NCBI GenBank assembly: GCA_015059425.1
Contig: SVAM01000002.1
Span: 62,001-126,000 of the forward strand
From: Bacillota bacterium
GTDB lineage: Bacteria > Bacillota_I > Bacilli_A > RF39 > UBA660
Length of the DNA: 64,000 bases
Direction of reading: 5' to 3'
Below the pieces are notes generated by a model. That model did no database searches. It worked only from the letters and a program-made list of their open reading frames with translations, and was not told the origin of the DNA. Shown one piece after another: positions 43,545-53,485 of the stretch. A program made the position numbers and the translations under genes. Each line of letters opens with the position of its first letter. The first letter of the stretch is position 1.

Positions 43545-44567
43545 TTATTTTATAAACATGGAATCGCCAAAAGAGAAAAAACGATAATTATTTTTTATGG
43601 CTTCATTATAAGCATTTAATATCTTGTCTCTACTTGATAAAGCACTTACTAACATAAGTAGAGTTGATTTTGGTAAATGAAAGTTTGTAATTAAACCATT
43701 TATTGCTTTAAATTCAAACCCTGGATAAATAAATATATCTGTATTACCACTGCATTCTTTAAATTCATTATATTTATGAGCAATAGTCTCTAATACTCTT
43801 GTCGATGTAGTACCTACAGCATATATTTTTCTATTTTCGCTTTTAGCTTTATTTAATTCTTCAGCGGTATATTCACTCATTTGATAATATTCGCTATGCA
43901 TGTGATGTTCTAATACATTTTCTACTTCAACTGGCCTAAATGTACCTAAGCCAACATGAAGTGTAACAAATAATACCTCTACACCTTTATCCTCTATATC
44001 TTTTAATAGTTCTTTAGTAAAATGCAAACCTGCGGTAGGTGCTGCTGCACTACCAATATTCTTAGCATATACCGTTTGATATCTATCTTTATCTTTTAAT
44101 TTTTCATGAATATATGGCGGAAGTGGCATTTCTCCTAACTCATCTAATATTTCCATTAATATTCCATTATACAAAAGTTCAACACGTACTAAGCCTTCGT
44201 CAAGTTTTTCAATTACTTTTGCACTTAATTTATCACTAAATTTTATTGTTGTCCCTATTTTTAATCTCTTAGCAGGTCTTGACAAACATTCCCAAATATT
44301 ATTTCCAAGGTCTTTAAGTAAAAGCAACTCAATTACAGCATTTGTATCTACTTTACTACCAATAAGTCTTGCAGGAATAACTTTTGTATCATTTAAAACT
44401 AGGACATCGCCAGCGTTTAATTCATCAATAATGTTATTAAAATGTTTATGTTCTATATCACCAGTTTCTTTATTTAAAAGCAATAATTTTGAATTATCTC
44501 TTTTAGGAATTGGAGTTTGAGCAATTAATTCTTCTGGTAAGTTATAATCAAAATCACTTAAATTCAC
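43545..44567 (-). CDS. queA: tRNA preQ1(34) S-adenosylmethionine ribosyltransferase-isomerase
   Basis: Transfers the ribosyl part of SAM to preQ1 in tRNA, giving epoxyqueuosine. The 340-residue protein has [13 protein letters not shown] at the start, [23 protein letters not shown], the conserved VGLGTFRPV, and C-terminal [16 protein letters not shown]. Length is typical. It starts with GTG shortly after the tmk stop. The tgt partner is not in the window. Confidence 0.96.
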   Translation of the reverse strand: MNLSDFDYNLPEELIAQTPIPKRDNSKLLLLNKETGDIEHKHFNNIIDELNAGDVLVLNDTKVIPARLIGSKVDTNAVIELLLLKDLGNNIWECLSRPAKRLKIGTTIKFSDKLSAKVIEKLDEGLVRVELLYNGILMEILDELGEMPLPPYIHEKLKDKDRYQTVYAKNIGSAAAPTAGLHFTKELLKDIEDKGVEVLFVTLHVGLGTFRPVEVENVLEHHMHSEYYQMSEYTAEELNKAKSENRKIYAVGTTSTRVLETIAHKYNEFKECSGNTDIFIYPGFEFKAINGLITNFHLPKSTLLMLVSALSSRDKILNAYNEAIKNNYRFFSFGDSMFIK

Positions 44568-44570
44568 TTT

Positions 44571-45239
44571 TTACACTTCCATTTCTAAGAAATATCTTAC
44601 TTTATTTAAAATTTCAATGCTAATATCTTCAATAGTTCTAAGTGCATTGTCTTTAAGACATTTGATTTTTTGATATTCATAAATACTAGCAAGTTCAAGA
44701 TAAGCAATTTCTGCCATGCGTAAAATATTTGTATTGGCTATTTCTCCTCTTTTTTCCTTTAATAAACAAACATGTTCATAAGGAAGATAAAGAAATATTA
44801 CCATATCTGGTCTTGGTAAGTCCAGTAAAACAAACTCTAAATTATCAAGCCATTCATACATCATATTTCTTTTTTTTATATCTTTTATTTTACCGCCTTG
44901 AAAAGCCATATTAGATTCTACATATCTATTTAAAACTACTATATAATCATTTTCTAAGTATTTTTTAATAATATTTATATTGTATGCGCGGTCAGCAGCA
45001 TAGTAAAGGCTAGAAATTTTAGGATCTACATTTTCTATTCCTTCCGTAAATTTTGATTCTCCGTTTTTGCCTAAGTAATCTTCACTAATTATTTTACCTG
45101 TTGGGCTAGCATAATTTGGAAAACCAAAACTTATAGCTTTCAAACCTAAAGCTTTTAAATTCTTCACCAAAATTTCTGTTTGTGTTTGTTTCCCAGAACA
45201 ATCAGTTCCTTCTATTACTATTAATTTACCTTTACTCAT
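44571..45239 (-). CDS. tmk: Thymidylate kinase
   Basis: Phosphorylates dTMP to dTDP. The 222-residue P-loop kinase has VIEGTDCSGKQTQTE (Walker A), the DR-type motif in LNRYVESNMAFQGGK (the usual DRY is NRY here) and LPRPDMVIFLYLP. Three features favour a thymidylate kinase of the Tmk-like branch over other NMP kinases. The unusual CSGKQT P-loop and the missing Asp of DRY differ from the B. subtilis enzyme. Sits between glyA and queA; start behind GGGGTG. Confidence 0.85.
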   Translation of the reverse strand: MSKGKLIVIEGTDCSGKQTQTEILVKNLKALGLKAISFGFPNYASPTGKIISEDYLGKNGESKFTEGIENVDPKISSLYYAADRAYNINIIKKYLENDYIVVLNRYVESNMAFQGGKIKDIKKRNMMYEWLDNLEFVLLDLPRPDMVIFLYLPYEHVCLLKEKRGEIANTNILRMAEIAYLELASIYEYQKIKCLKDNALRTIEDISIEILNKVRYFLEMEV

Positions 45240-45250
45240 TAAAACACCCC

Positions 45251-46474
45251 TTATTCGTAAATTGGAAATTTTTTAGTTAAGCCTAATACTTTTTTGTCTA
45301 ATTCTTTTAATATTTCTTCATTATCTTTATTTTTTAATGCTTTAGCAATTATGTGACCTATTTCAATAAATTCTTCTTCTTTTAACCCTCTTGTAGTCAT
45401 AGCAGGACTTCCAAGTCTTATGCCACTAGTTTTAAATGGAGATTCAGTTTCATTAGGAATTGTATTTTTATTAACTGTAATATGAATTCTATCTAAAACT
45501 GCCTCTGCTTCTTTTCCAGTAATACCAAGCAAAGATTTTACATCTACTAACATTAAATGATTATCTGTATCTCCAGATATAATTTTAAAACCTTCTTCTT
45601 TTAAAGAATTTGATAAAGCTTTAGCATTTTTTATTACTTGTAGACTATATTCCTTAAATTCTGGTTGTAACGCTTCATAAAAACACTGTGCTTTAGCCAC
45701 TATAACATGCATTAAAGGTCCACCTTGAATGCCAGGAAAAATAGTTTTATTTATTTTAGTAATTATTTCTTCATTATTAGTTAAAATTACTCCACCACGT
45801 GGACCTCTTAAAGTTTTATGAGTAGTAGATGATACTACATCTGCATAATCTACTGGATTTTGATGAAGTCCAGCTGCTACTAAACCTGCAATATGAGCCA
45901 TATCTACAAATAATAATGCTCCTACTTCATCAGCTATTTCTCTAAATTTTTTAAAATCAATACTTCTTGAATAAGCACTAGCACCAGCAACAATCATTTT
46001 TGGTTTTTCCTCTAATGCAATTCTTCTAATTTCATTATAATCTAACATTTCAGTTTCTGAATTTAAACTATAAGCTACAAATTTATAATCTAGTCCACTA
46101 AAATTAATGCTATGTCCATGAGTCAAATGCCCTCCATGAGATAAATTTAAACCTAGAACCACATTTCCGGGAGTTAAAAGTGCTCTATAAACTGCCATAT
46201 TAGCACTTGACCCACTGTGAGGTTGAACATTGGCATATTTTGCGTTGAACAATTTTGTAACATATTCGATAGCTAAATCTTCTACAACATCTACATTTAC
46301 GCAACCACCGTAATACCTTTTACCAGAATAACCTTCAGCGTATTTATTTGTAAATACACTCCCTTGTAACTCTAATATGCTTTTAGATACATAGTTTTCT
46401 GATGCAATAAGTTCAATATTGTCATTTTGTCTTTTTAGTTCATTATTTAAAGCTTCTTTTATTTTAATATCCAT
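45251..46474 (-). CDS. glyA: Serine hydroxymethyltransferase
   Basis: PLP enzyme converting serine and tetrahydrofolate to glycine and 5,10-methylene-THF. The 407-residue protein has [12 protein letters not shown] at the N-terminus, the PLP Lys in [16 protein letters not shown] (about residue 223), [10 protein letters not shown] and the C-terminal [12 protein letters not shown]. An upstream ATG at 46579 would add 35 residues from inside folD; the ATG at 46474 behind AAAGGAG is correct and shares one base with the folD stop. With folD it forms a one-carbon operon. Confidence 0.97.
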   Translation of the reverse strand: MDIKIKEALNNELKRQNDNIELIASENYVSKSILELQGSVFTNKYAEGYSGKRYYGGCVNVDVVEDLAIEYVTKLFNAKYANVQPHSGSSANMAVYRALLTPGNVVLGLNLSHGGHLTHGHSINFSGLDYKFVAYSLNSETEMLDYNEIRRIALEEKPKMIVAGASAYSRSIDFKKFREIADEVGALLFVDMAHIAGLVAAGLHQNPVDYADVVSSTTHKTLRGPRGGVILTNNEEIITKINKTIFPGIQGGPLMHVIVAKAQCFYEALQPEFKEYSLQVIKNAKALSNSLKEEGFKIISGDTDNHLMLVDVKSLLGITGKEAEAVLDRIHITVNKNTIPNETESPFKTSGIRLGSPAMTTRGLKEEEFIEIGHIIAKALKNKDNEEILKELDKKVLGLTKKFPIYE

Positions 46475-47313
46475 TATTCTTTCTCCTTTTTTAATCTTGC
46501 ACTCTTTACTACATTTGAAAGTAACATAGCAATAGTCATAGGTCCAACTCCTCCTGGAACCGGCGTAATGTAAGAACATTTTTCTTTGATATTATCAAAA
46601 TCAACATCACCATATAATTTACCATCTATTCTATTAATTCCTACATCAATTACTATAGCCCCTTCTTTAATATAATCTTCTTTTATAAATCTATCTTTCC
46701 CAATTGCCACTACCAGTATATCAGCTTTAGAAGTAATTTCGTTCAAATTTTTAGTTTTTGAATGTGTTATAGTAACTGTAGCATTTTTATTAAGAAGCGC
46801 CAAAGCTAAAGGCTTACCTACTATTTTACTACGTCCAACTATTACTACATTTTTGCCTTCAATATCAACATTCTCATGTTCTAACATTTTTATAATCCCA
46901 GCAGGTGTTGCAGATAAAAATAAAGGTTCTGAAGAGATAAGTCTTCCCAAACTATTAATTCCAAAACCATCAACATCTTTTGTATAAGATACTGAATTTA
47001 AAATTTTATCTTCATTAAATTTATTTGGTAGTGGGCATTGTACAATTATCCCATCAATTTTATTATCTAAATTTAAAAGTTCTATTTTTTTAATAATTTC
47101 TTCTTCAGCATTTGATTCATTAAATTTAATTAAACTACCATTTATACCAATTTCATCACAAGCTTTTAATTTATTTCTAACATAAATCTCACTCGCTGGA
47201 TCATTACCAACCATAACTATTGCTAAACCTGGATGTAAATTATTATTTACAATTCCTAATTTTAATTCTTCTTTTATTTCATTTGCTATTTTTTTACCAT
47301 CTATTATTTTCAT
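46474..47313 (-). CDS. folD: Methylene-THF dehydrogenase / methenyl-THF cyclohydrolase
   Basis: Bifunctional folate enzyme interconverting 5,10-methylene-, methenyl- and 10-formyl-THF. The 279-residue protein has [20 protein letters not shown] with the catalytic Lys, [15 protein letters not shown], the NADP-binding VVIGR-like [15 protein letters not shown] and the C-terminal [11 protein letters not shown]. Length is normal. It is coupled to glyA by UAAUG. A short ORF lies upstream. Confidence 0.97.
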   Translation of the reverse strand: MKIIDGKKIANEIKEELKLGIVNNNLHPGLAIVMVGNDPASEIYVRNKLKACDEIGINGSLIKFNESNAEEEIIKKIELLNLDNKIDGIIVQCPLPNKFNEDKILNSVSYTKDVDGFGINSLGRLISSEPLFLSATPAGIIKMLEHENVDIEGKNVVIVGRSKIVGKPLALALLNKNATVTITHSKTKNLNEITSKADILVVAIGKDRFIKEDYIKEGAIVIDVGINRIDGKLYGDVDFDNIKEKCSYITPVPGGVGPMTIAMLLSNVVKSARLKKEKE

Positions 47314-47353
47314 TATTTTCTTCCTTTCATATTTTTATAAATTTAAAAAATAA

Positions 47354-47395
47354 TTAAAATAAATATCTCTCTATTCTTAATAATAATATTAACAT
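47354..47395 (-). CDS. Possible 13-aa leader peptide before folD
   Basis: AAGGAGTGAG, with usable spacing, precedes an ATG that opens MLILLLRIERYLF and a TAA. It lies in the 94-base gap between ruvB and folD. Five of the first six residues are Leu or Ile, including a run TTATTATTA. Leu/Ile codon runs in leader peptides can sense charged tRNA, but no terminator/antiterminator pair was found. Weak call. Confidence 0.3.
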   Translation of the reverse strand: MLILLLRIERYLF

Positions 47396-47407
47396 ATTAC
47401 TCACTCC

Positions 47408-48412
47408 TTAAAATAATGCACCTTGTTTATTAATTTTTAAGTGCTCATATGCTTTATCAGTTGCAACTCTACCTCTTTGTGTTCTTTTAACAAATCCTTC
47501 TTGCAATAAGAATGGTTCTACAACATCTTCAATAGTAGTAACTTCTTCACCTATTGCAGTAGATATTGTTTCAACTCCAACAGGGCCACCATTAAATTTA
47601 TTAATTAAAGCATCTAAATACTCAATATCTATTTGATCTAAGCCATATTCATCAACTTTTAATCTTTCTAAACTATTCATGGTAATATCATAATTTATGA
47701 TACCAGTTCCTTTAACTAAAGCAAAATCTCTAACACGTTTAAATAAACGATTTGCAACTCTAGGAGTTTTACGGCATCTTTTTGCAATTTCTAAAGCTGC
47801 ATCATCTTCAATATTCATACTTAAAACTCTACCAGTTCTTTTTACAATTTGTTGTAATTCCTCATCTTTATAATAATTTAATTTAGAAATAATGCCAAAT
47901 CTATCACGAAGTGGACTAGATAAATCTCCAGCTCTAGTTGTAGCACCAACTAAAGTAAAAGGTGGTAAATCAATTTTTATACTTCTACTTTTTCCATCAG
48001 CACCAATAATAATATCTAATTCAAAATCTTCCATCGCCGGATATAATATTTCTTCAACAAATTTAGGCATACGATGTATCTCATCTATAAATAACACATC
48101 TCCAGGCTCTAAATTAGATAAAACCGCTGCTAAGTCTCCACTTTTTTCTAAAGAAGGCCCACTAGCAGTTTTTAAATTACTTCCAAGTTCATTAGCAATA
48201 ATATGTGCAAGCGTTGTTTTTCCAAGTCCAGGAGGTCCATATAATAATACATGATCAAGTGATTCAGCACGCATTTTAGCAGCTTCAATGAATACTCTTA
48301 AATTTTCTTTTATTTCCTCTTGACCAATATATTCATCTAAAGACTCCGGTCTTAAATTCTGATCAAAAACGTCATTATCTAATTCTTCAGCAGAAATAAT
48401 TCTCTCATCCAT
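47408..48412 (-). CDS. ruvB: Holliday junction branch migration helicase RuvB
   Basis: AAA+ motor that drives branch migration with RuvA. The 334-residue protein has the [18 protein letters not shown] start, Walker [15 protein letters not shown], Walker [10 protein letters not shown], sensor 1 GATTRAG, arginine finger RDRFG and the C-terminal winged helix with [14 protein letters not shown]. The start is ATG 48412 behind AAGGAGG; the ATG at 48430 is upstream of that site. Separated from ruvA by a HAD gene. Confidence 0.97.
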   Translation of the reverse strand: MDERIISAEELDNDVFDQNLRPESLDEYIGQEEIKENLRVFIEAAKMRAESLDHVLLYGPPGLGKTTLAHIIANELGSNLKTASGPSLEKSGDLAAVLSNLEPGDVLFIDEIHRMPKFVEEILYPAMEDFELDIIIGADGKSRSIKIDLPPFTLVGATTRAGDLSSPLRDRFGIISKLNYYKDEELQQIVKRTGRVLSMNIEDDAALEIAKRCRKTPRVANRLFKRVRDFALVKGTGIINYDITMNSLERLKVDEYGLDQIDIEYLDALINKFNGGPVGVETISTAIGEEVTTIEDVVEPFLLQEGFVKRTQRGRVATDKAYEHLKINKQGALF

Positions 48413-48413
48413 A

Positions 48414-48935
48414 TTAACCCTCCTTACCATCTATATATTTAATAATATCAAACCAATTAATAAATGTTTTATGTTTGCTATTTTTATCACGAGTAATTCT
48501 TATACAATCAATTCCATATTTAGAAACATCATCTAATACTCTTTCTTTATCATCAATAAATATATCCACACCTAAATTATTGGCATCTAATCCCTTTTTT
48601 TCTCTATCAAATAATATTTTATCATATTTTAACCTATTAGTCTTTAAATATTCTTTTGTTATATCATATATATTATCTGAATATTTAAGATTTCTTGCTG
48701 TAATAATTATTATAGTATACTCTTTATTATGTAAATATTCGAAAGCTTCTTTAACACCTTCTTTTAATGGAGCTTCACTCATTATATTTTCAATATATAA
48801 TTTAGCAAACTCATCATAATCTTCTAAAGATAAATTATGATAATCTAATACTTTATTATTATATTTTGTCAAATATTTTGCTGCAGACAAACTAGTATCA
48901 GAGATAGTATCATCTATATCAATTCCTACAACCAT
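48414..48935 (-). CDS. HAD-type 5'(3')-nucleotidase-like protein
   Basis: A 173-residue HAD phosphatase with [11 protein letters not shown] (DxD, about residues 4-8), IIITARN (motif II Thr) and [10 protein letters not shown] (motif IV). Size and motif spacing match the NT5C/YqfW group of putative nucleotidases. It lies between ruvA and ruvB, with a gap of 1 base to ruvB and a short gap from ruvA, and starts behind AGGTGA. The family acts on nucleoside monophosphates in some bacteria; the link to Holliday junction processing is positional only. Confidence 0.8.
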   Translation of the reverse strand: MVVGIDIDDTISDTSLSAAKYLTKYNNKVLDYHNLSLEDYDEFAKLYIENIMSEAPLKEGVKEAFEYLHNKEYTIIIITARNLKYSDNIYDITKEYLKTNRLKYDKILFDREKKGLDANNLGVDIFIDDKERVLDDVSKYGIDCIRITRDKNSKHKTFINWFDIIKYIDGKEG

Positions 48936-48942
48936 AACTCAC

Positions 48943-49497
48943 CTACTTAAGCATTAATTTTAATGCTTCTTTAACTTGATTTTCTATATCTAATGAATTA
49001 TCTATTTTAGGTAATATTTTCTTTATTTCATTATTTTTATATCCTAAACTTTCAAGAACATTTACAAGTTCATCAAATGAACCAGCTACTGCTACTTCTT
49101 CCTTACGTGCAAGTTTACCTTTTAAATCAAGAATTATTTGTCTAGCTAATTTCTCCCCGATTTTAGGAAACTTAGTTAAATATAAAACATTTTCTCTATC
49201 TATAGCATCCATAATACCTGCAATACTGCCTGTAGCAAGCATAGGCATTGCCATTTTTGGGCCAAGCCCTTTAACATTTATTAGTTTTAAAAACAAATTT
49301 CTTTCTTCAATAGTTTTAAATCCATATAAACTATATTCATCTTCTCTTATTTGATTATATACATATACACAAGCTTCTTTATTTAGTTCAAAACTAAAAG
49401 GATTAGCAACAAATATTGTATATCCGATGCCATTATTATCTACTACTATATAGTTGCTTTCTTGCATTACTACTTTCCCATATATATAATTATACAT
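48943..49497 (-). CDS. ruvA: Holliday junction DNA-binding protein RuvA
   Basis: Binds four-way junctions and loads RuvB. The 184-residue protein has the OB-fold start MYNYIYGKVV and GIGYTIFV, two HhH motifs (LINVKGLGPKMAM and LTKFPKIGEKLARQIILDLKGK) and a small C-terminal domain. The start is ATG 49497 behind AGGTGATAG; the in-frame GTG at 49506 belongs to that site. A TATTAT box lies upstream. Confidence 0.96.
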   Translation of the reverse strand: MYNYIYGKVVMQESNYIVVDNNGIGYTIFVANPFSFELNKEACVYVYNQIREDEYSLYGFKTIEERNLFLKLINVKGLGPKMAMPMLATGSIAGIMDAIDRENVLYLTKFPKIGEKLARQIILDLKGKLARKEEVAVAGSFDELVNVLESLGYKNNEIKKILPKIDNSLDIENQVKEALKLMLK

Positions 49498-49632
49498 TAC
49501 TATCACCTATAAATATAATAGCATACAATTGTTTAAATGTATATAGTTATAACATTAAAATATATTAAATTTAATATATAAAAAATATAGAGATTAAAAA
49601 TAAATACATCCCTATATAATCAAAAACATTTA

Positions 49633-49709
49633 TGGTGTTCCAAACAGGATTCGAACCTGTGATTTCTAGCGTCGGAGGCTAGCGTTCTATCCAGCTGAAC
49701 TATTGGAAC
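49633..49709 (-). tRNA. tRNA-Arg (anticodon CCG)
   Basis: Full cloverleaf on the minus strand. The acceptor GTTCCAA pairs with TTGGAAC, followed by A and an encoded CCA; the D arm is AGTTCAGCTGGATAGAAC. The anticodon stem CTAGC/GCTAG holds the 7-base loop CTCCGAC, giving CCG, which reads CGG. The T arm has GGTTCGAATCC. All tRNA hallmarks are present, and it stands alone. Confidence 0.95.
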
Positions 49710-49761
49710 ACACATAATTATTTTAACATCAATTACATTTAATTAAAAGAAAAAAGTTTGC

Positions 49762-50817
49762 TTATGCAAACCTTATAATATCAAATACAGTTATATATAT
49801 CATTAACGCTATAAGTAGGAAGAAGAAAATATTATGACACATATTTTCGAATTTAGCATTAATAGGACTTCCTTTTATTTTTTCAATTATTAAAAATAAT
49901 ATTCTACCACCATCAAATGCAGGTATAGGAAGTATATTTATTAAGCCAACATTAATACTTAAGAAAGCAACTAAGTAAATTATCTGATTTAATCCAACTT
50001 TCATTGATTCTCCAACAACATGATATATTCCAACGGGGCCAGATAAACTACTTAAAGAAATTTTACCAGTAAATAAATTAACTACTGTTATCCACATTGT
50101 GCTTATTAGGCTTCCAAATTTAGCAAATGCATATTTAATACTTGCAAGTAATCCCTTTTCTTCTGTTTGGGCTATAGAAAAGCCAAATAATCTTTGTTCT
50201 TCGCCATCATCATTTTTTTCAACTTTAGGACTTACTTTTAATACATCTTTTGTCCCATCCTCATGTTTAACTTCAAAATCATAAACATTATCTTTATCTT
50301 CCATTACTAAATAAATTTGAGCAACATCCCAAGTAGAAACACGATGTCCATTTATTTTAGTAATAGTATCCCCTGCTAAAAGACCAGCTTCTTTAGCAGG
50401 ATAATTATCTAGCACTTTACCAATTTTTGGAGCCATACTTTGAGCTCCCCAAATTAGTGACATAACAAATAATATAACTATTGCTAAGATAAAATTATTT
50501 ATAACACCTGCAGCTAAAATAACAACTCTTTGCCACCAACTTTTATTACACATAAATTTTTCTTTTGGAATTTTTTTTGTATCATCATCTTCATATACTT
50601 CACCAGCCATAGCAACAAATCCACCTACTGGAAAAGCCCTAATATTATAATCTATACCATCTTTACCTTTATGAGATTTTATTAAAGGACCCATACCAAT
50701 TGAAAATTCATATATATGAACTCCTGCTTTTTTAGCTGTTATAAAATGTCCAAATTCATGTACTAAAATAATTATACCTAATATTAAAACTAATAAAATT
50801 AATGTTAAAAACCACAT
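49762..50817 (-). CDS. rseP: Site-2 intramembrane zinc protease
   Basis: RseP/RasP cleaves anti-sigma factors and signal peptide remnants in the membrane. The 351-residue protein has HEFGH near residue 20 (zinc ligands and catalytic Glu), a central PDZ domain (about 125-215) and the third zinc ligand in NILPIPAFDGGR, with four membrane segments. It follows cdsA by 12 bases, the usual cdsA-rseP order, and the start is behind AAGGAGG. Confidence 0.95.
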   Translation of the reverse strand: MWFLTLILLVLILGIIILVHEFGHFITAKKAGVHIYEFSIGMGPLIKSHKGKDGIDYNIRAFPVGGFVAMAGEVYEDDDTKKIPKEKFMCNKSWWQRVVILAAGVINNFILAIVILFVMSLIWGAQSMAPKIGKVLDNYPAKEAGLLAGDTITKINGHRVSTWDVAQIYLVMEDKDNVYDFEVKHEDGTKDVLKVSPKVEKNDDGEEQRLFGFSIAQTEEKGLLASIKYAFAKFGSLISTMWITVVNLFTGKISLSSLSGPVGIYHVVGESMKVGLNQIIYLVAFLSINVGLINILPIPAFDGGRILFLIIEKIKGSPINAKFENMCHNIFFFLLIALMIYITVFDIIRFA

Positions 50818-50829
50818 AATATATCCTCC

Positions 50830-51621
50830 TTAAAATAAACTATAAAATATTAAATAACCTAACATAATAGCAATTGTACTATCAAGTCTATCTAATATAC
50901 CACCATGTCCTGGTATTAAATTACTAAAATCTTTTATATTATTTTCTCTTTTTATTTTACTAAATATTAAATCACCTATTTGACCTATAATCGATAATAA
51001 AACTATACCAATAATTACTTTTAAATTAATGGTATTAATTAAATAATGATAAAATACGCTAGCACCTATAGTTGCTACTATTGTTCCCATTACGCTACCT
51101 TCAATTGACTTTTTAGGGCTTACATGAGGTATTAATTTATGTTTGCCAAAAGCCATACCAAATATATATGCAAAAGTATCAGTTAAAATAAATATTAATA
51201 GCAAAAAACATAATCTATATAAACCAAATTCTCTTACTAATATTAAAGTATTAAAAGCCGTTCCAAGTAAAACAATTGAACCGATTAATACTAAAGCATC
51301 AGTTGCAGTATATTCATTCTTTTTATAACCTAAACTTAAGCCTAATAATGATAATAACAGCATTGCTATACCTTTATAAGTTACACCAAACATAATTGAA
51401 TATCCATCAAATTCAGATAATACAATTAAAAGCAACGTTATAAAGCTTATAAATTGAACTAATTTAGGTATTTCTTTGTGACTTTTCTTTAAATCTAACA
51501 TTTCCTTTAACGCAAGTAAACTTACTATACCAACGCCTAATCTAAATATATCTCCACCTAAGTATATAACGGGCACTACTATAATAAGCATTACTATTGC
51601 ACTTATTAATCTTTTTTTCAT
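50830..51621 (-). CDS. cdsA: Phosphatidate cytidylyltransferase
   Basis: Makes CDP-diacylglycerol from CTP and phosphatidate for all phospholipids. The 263-residue membrane protein has about eight spans and the C-terminal family signature (SIIGQIGDLIFSKIKRE then DFSNLIPGHGGILDRLDS). SPKKSIEGSVMG is also typical. First gene of cdsA-rseP. uppS, dxr and proS, often nearby in Firmicutes, are absent. Confidence 0.95.
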   Translation of the reverse strand: MKKRLISAIVMLIIVVPVIYLGGDIFRLGVGIVSLLALKEMLDLKKSHKEIPKLVQFISFITLLLIVLSEFDGYSIMFGVTYKGIAMLLLSLLGLSLGYKKNEYTATDALVLIGSIVLLGTAFNTLILVREFGLYRLCFLLLIFILTDTFAYIFGMAFGKHKLIPHVSPKKSIEGSVMGTIVATIGASVFYHYLINTINLKVIIGIVLLSIIGQIGDLIFSKIKRENNIKDFSNLIPGHGGILDRLDSTIAIMLGYLIFYSLF

Positions 51622-51702
51622 ATCTTCCTACTTTCTAATAAAAAGTATACTATTTAATAATATATTAGTCAAATAGTATTCCAATTTAATTATAAATATT
51701 TA

Positions 51703-51735
51703 TTAAAAGAAAAAGAAGAAACCGAGTCTTCTTTT
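51703..51735 (-). terminator. Second terminator after khpA
   Basis: AAAAGAAGA and TCTTCTTTT pair around CTCGGTT, followed on the minus strand by TCTTTTAAT. It backs up the first terminator, about 50 bases further upstream. Confidence 0.6.
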
Positions 51736-51785
51736 ACAATGTTTTGACATTTAAAATATTCTAATTTTTATTTTAGATACATTCA

Positions 51786-51808
51786 AAGAAAAAAGAGCCT
51801 AAGCTCTT
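51786..51808 (-). terminator. Terminator after khpA
   Basis: AAGAGC-TTAG-GCTCTT followed by TTTTCTTTG on the minus strand; it begins at the khpA stop codon. Confidence 0.85.
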
Positions 51809-52052
51809 AAAATGAATCAATATTGATTTTTACCTTCTTGATATTGTTTTGATAAGCATAAGCTTGAATAACAGTTCTTAGAGCTTTAGCATTTTTACCT
51901 TGCTTACCAATAACTGCTCCCATATCCTCATTAGATACTAAAACTTCAACAATAGTAACTTCTTCATCGCCTTCAAAATTACTTACTTTAACCATATCAG
52001 GATTCTTAACAATATTACTTATTAAATAATTTGTAAATTCTGTTATATTCAT
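51807..52052 (-). CDS. khpA: KH domain RNA-binding protein KhpA (YlqC)
   Basis: An 81-residue type II KH protein with the nucleotide-binding loop VIGKQGKNAKALRTV. KhpA binds RNA, pairs with KhpB/Jag in several Firmicutes and affects cell division and RNA stability. It directly follows rpsP (2-base gap), the normal arrangement near ffh-rpsP-ylqC-rimM-trmD; rimM and trmD do not follow here. Confidence 0.93.
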   Translation of the reverse strand: MNITEFTNYLISNIVKNPDMVKVSNFEGDEEVTIVEVLVSNEDMGAVIGKQGKNAKALRTVIQAYAYQNNIKKVKINIDSF

Positions 52053-52054
52053 AA

Positions 52055-52330
52055 TTACTTACTTTCTTTTTTAGATTCTGCATATTTTGCCATGATTCCT
52101 TCTTTAGAAAGAATTGAACGAACTGTATCAGTTGGTTGTGCTCCATTATTTAACCATTTTAAAGCTAACTCTTCATTAACGTTAATTTCAGCTGGTTTTT
52201 TAACTGGATTATAAGTTCCTACTGTTTCAATAAAACGTCCATCTCTTGGGCTTCTAGAATCAGCGGCTACAATACGATAAAATGGTTTTTGTTTAGAACC
52301 CATTCTTTTAAGTCTTAATTTAACTGCCAT
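52055..52330 (-). CDS. rpsP: Small ribosomal subunit protein bS16
   Basis: A 91-residue protein with the full bS16 pattern [36 protein letters not shown] and GTYNPVKKP. The start follows AAGGAGG. Co-transcribed with khpA and ended by a strong terminator. Confidence 0.97.
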   Translation of the reverse strand: MAVKLRLKRMGSKQKPFYRIVAADSRSPRDGRFIETVGTYNPVKKPAEINVNEELALKWLNNGAQPTDTVRSILSKEGIMAKYAESKKESK

Positions 52331-52401
52331 TATATGTGCCTCCTTTGTTACTACTAATAATACTATATTTAATTATATCTGTCAACTATTTTTGGTTGAC
52401 A

Positions 52402-52932
52402 CTAGTTTAAATAATCATCATTTAAAGAATTAATTTCGTTATCTACTTCTTCATCATCTAAATCCTCTAAAACTTCATAATCATCTGGATCATCTTCAAC
52501 TGATACTTTAATCATTGTATTACCTACAATTTCTACACCTAATTCTTTTTCAATAGATAAGTTTACATCACCGTTATTAATTTTAACATCAGTAACTGTA
52601 GGTTGATTTAAACTACGTACAATAATTTCTGATGCATCATTTAATCTAGCTCCATCTTTTAATCTTATGTTCATTTTATCCTCATAATTAAACCTTTTAG
52701 TAGATACAGCTGTTTTAGTATCATTGTTATAAGAATACCAAACATTAACATCAAATGCCCCATTAATACTCACAACTCCATTTTGATTTCTACCTTCAAA
52801 ATTATGATTTATTACCCAACATCCTAAAATTGTATCTGGAGTTTCTTCAGGGCGAACAACAAATTTAGAAACACTATTTTTTTTGGCTTTACCAACAACC
52901 GCCTTTGTAACTATCTCTTTATAACTTGCCAC
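52402..52932 (-). CDS. cotE: Spore coat morphogenetic protein CotE
   Basis: A 176-residue protein with the CotE signature: SYKEIVTKAVVGKAKKNS, ILGCWVINHNFEGRNQNG, GAFDVNVWYSYNNDTKTAV, and the acidic C-terminal tail. CotE builds the outer spore coat in Bacillus, receiving proteins between inner coat and outer layers. Length is near the Bacillus 181. It starts with GTG behind GAGGAGG. It lies apart from the usual ymcA/mutS location. Its presence is the strongest sign that this organism makes spores or recently did. Confidence 0.88.
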   Translation of the reverse strand: MASYKEIVTKAVVGKAKKNSVSKFVVRPEETPDTILGCWVINHNFEGRNQNGVVSINGAFDVNVWYSYNNDTKTAVSTKRFNYEDKMNIRLKDGARLNDASEIIVRSLNQPTVTDVKINNGDVNLSIEKELGVEIVGNTMIKVSVEDDPDDYEVLEDLDDEEVDNEINSLNDDYLN

Positions 52933-53024
52933 TTTTATTCCTCCTCTATTTTAATTTATGCTAAGCCATGACAAAAGTACACTTTTTTTAAAAATTTCGT
53001 GGTATAATTAAGTAGGTGATAAAA

Positions 53025-53399
53025 ATGGATTGTATATTTTGTAAAATAGCAAATGGTGAAATACCGAGCAAGAAAATTTATGAAGATGATTTAGTGATGG
53101 TAATAATGGATATTAGCCCTATTGTAGATGGCCATATGTTAATTATACCAAAGAAACATTATACAGATTATATAGAACTTGATAGTGAAATAACTACACA
53201 TATATTTGGTATTGCAAAAAAAATGGGTAATTTAATTATCGAAAAACTAGATAAAAAATCAGTTACGTTATTAGTTAATTATGGCGATGATCAACAAGTT
53301 AAACATTATCATTTACACTTACTTCCAGAGCTTGGTACAACAGATGTTTCTAGAGCTAAATATGCTATAGAAGATAACTATAATAAATTAATAAGTTAA
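53025..53399 (+). CDS. HIT family hydrolase
   Basis: A 124-residue histidine triad protein with the start CIFCKIANGEIPSKKIYEDD, DISPIVDGHMLIIPKKHY and the catalytic KHYHLHLLP (HxHxH). HIT proteins cleave nucleotidyl-lysine or adenosine 5'-phosphoramidates. The C-terminal region is slightly short. The start is ATG 53025 behind AGGTGAT, 9 bases after the upstream in-frame GTG; TATAAT at 53005-53010 is the probable -10. Confidence 0.9.
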   Translation: MDCIFCKIANGEIPSKKIYEDDLVMVIMDISPIVDGHMLIIPKKHYTDYIELDSEITTHIFGIAKKMGNLIIEKLDKKSVTLLVNYGDDQQVKHYHLHLLPELGTTDVSRAKYAIEDNYNKLIS

Positions 53400-53409
53400 T
53401 TTATGTAAA

Positions 53410-53432
53410 ACGTTGCAAATGCAACTTTTTTT
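53410..53432 (+). terminator. Terminator after the HIT gene
   Basis: GTTGC-AAAT-GCAAC followed by seven T. Confidence 0.85.
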
Positions 53433-53485
53433 ATTTATTTAAATATGTTATAATCTCATAGGTAAAACAAGGAAGGATGTAAAAT

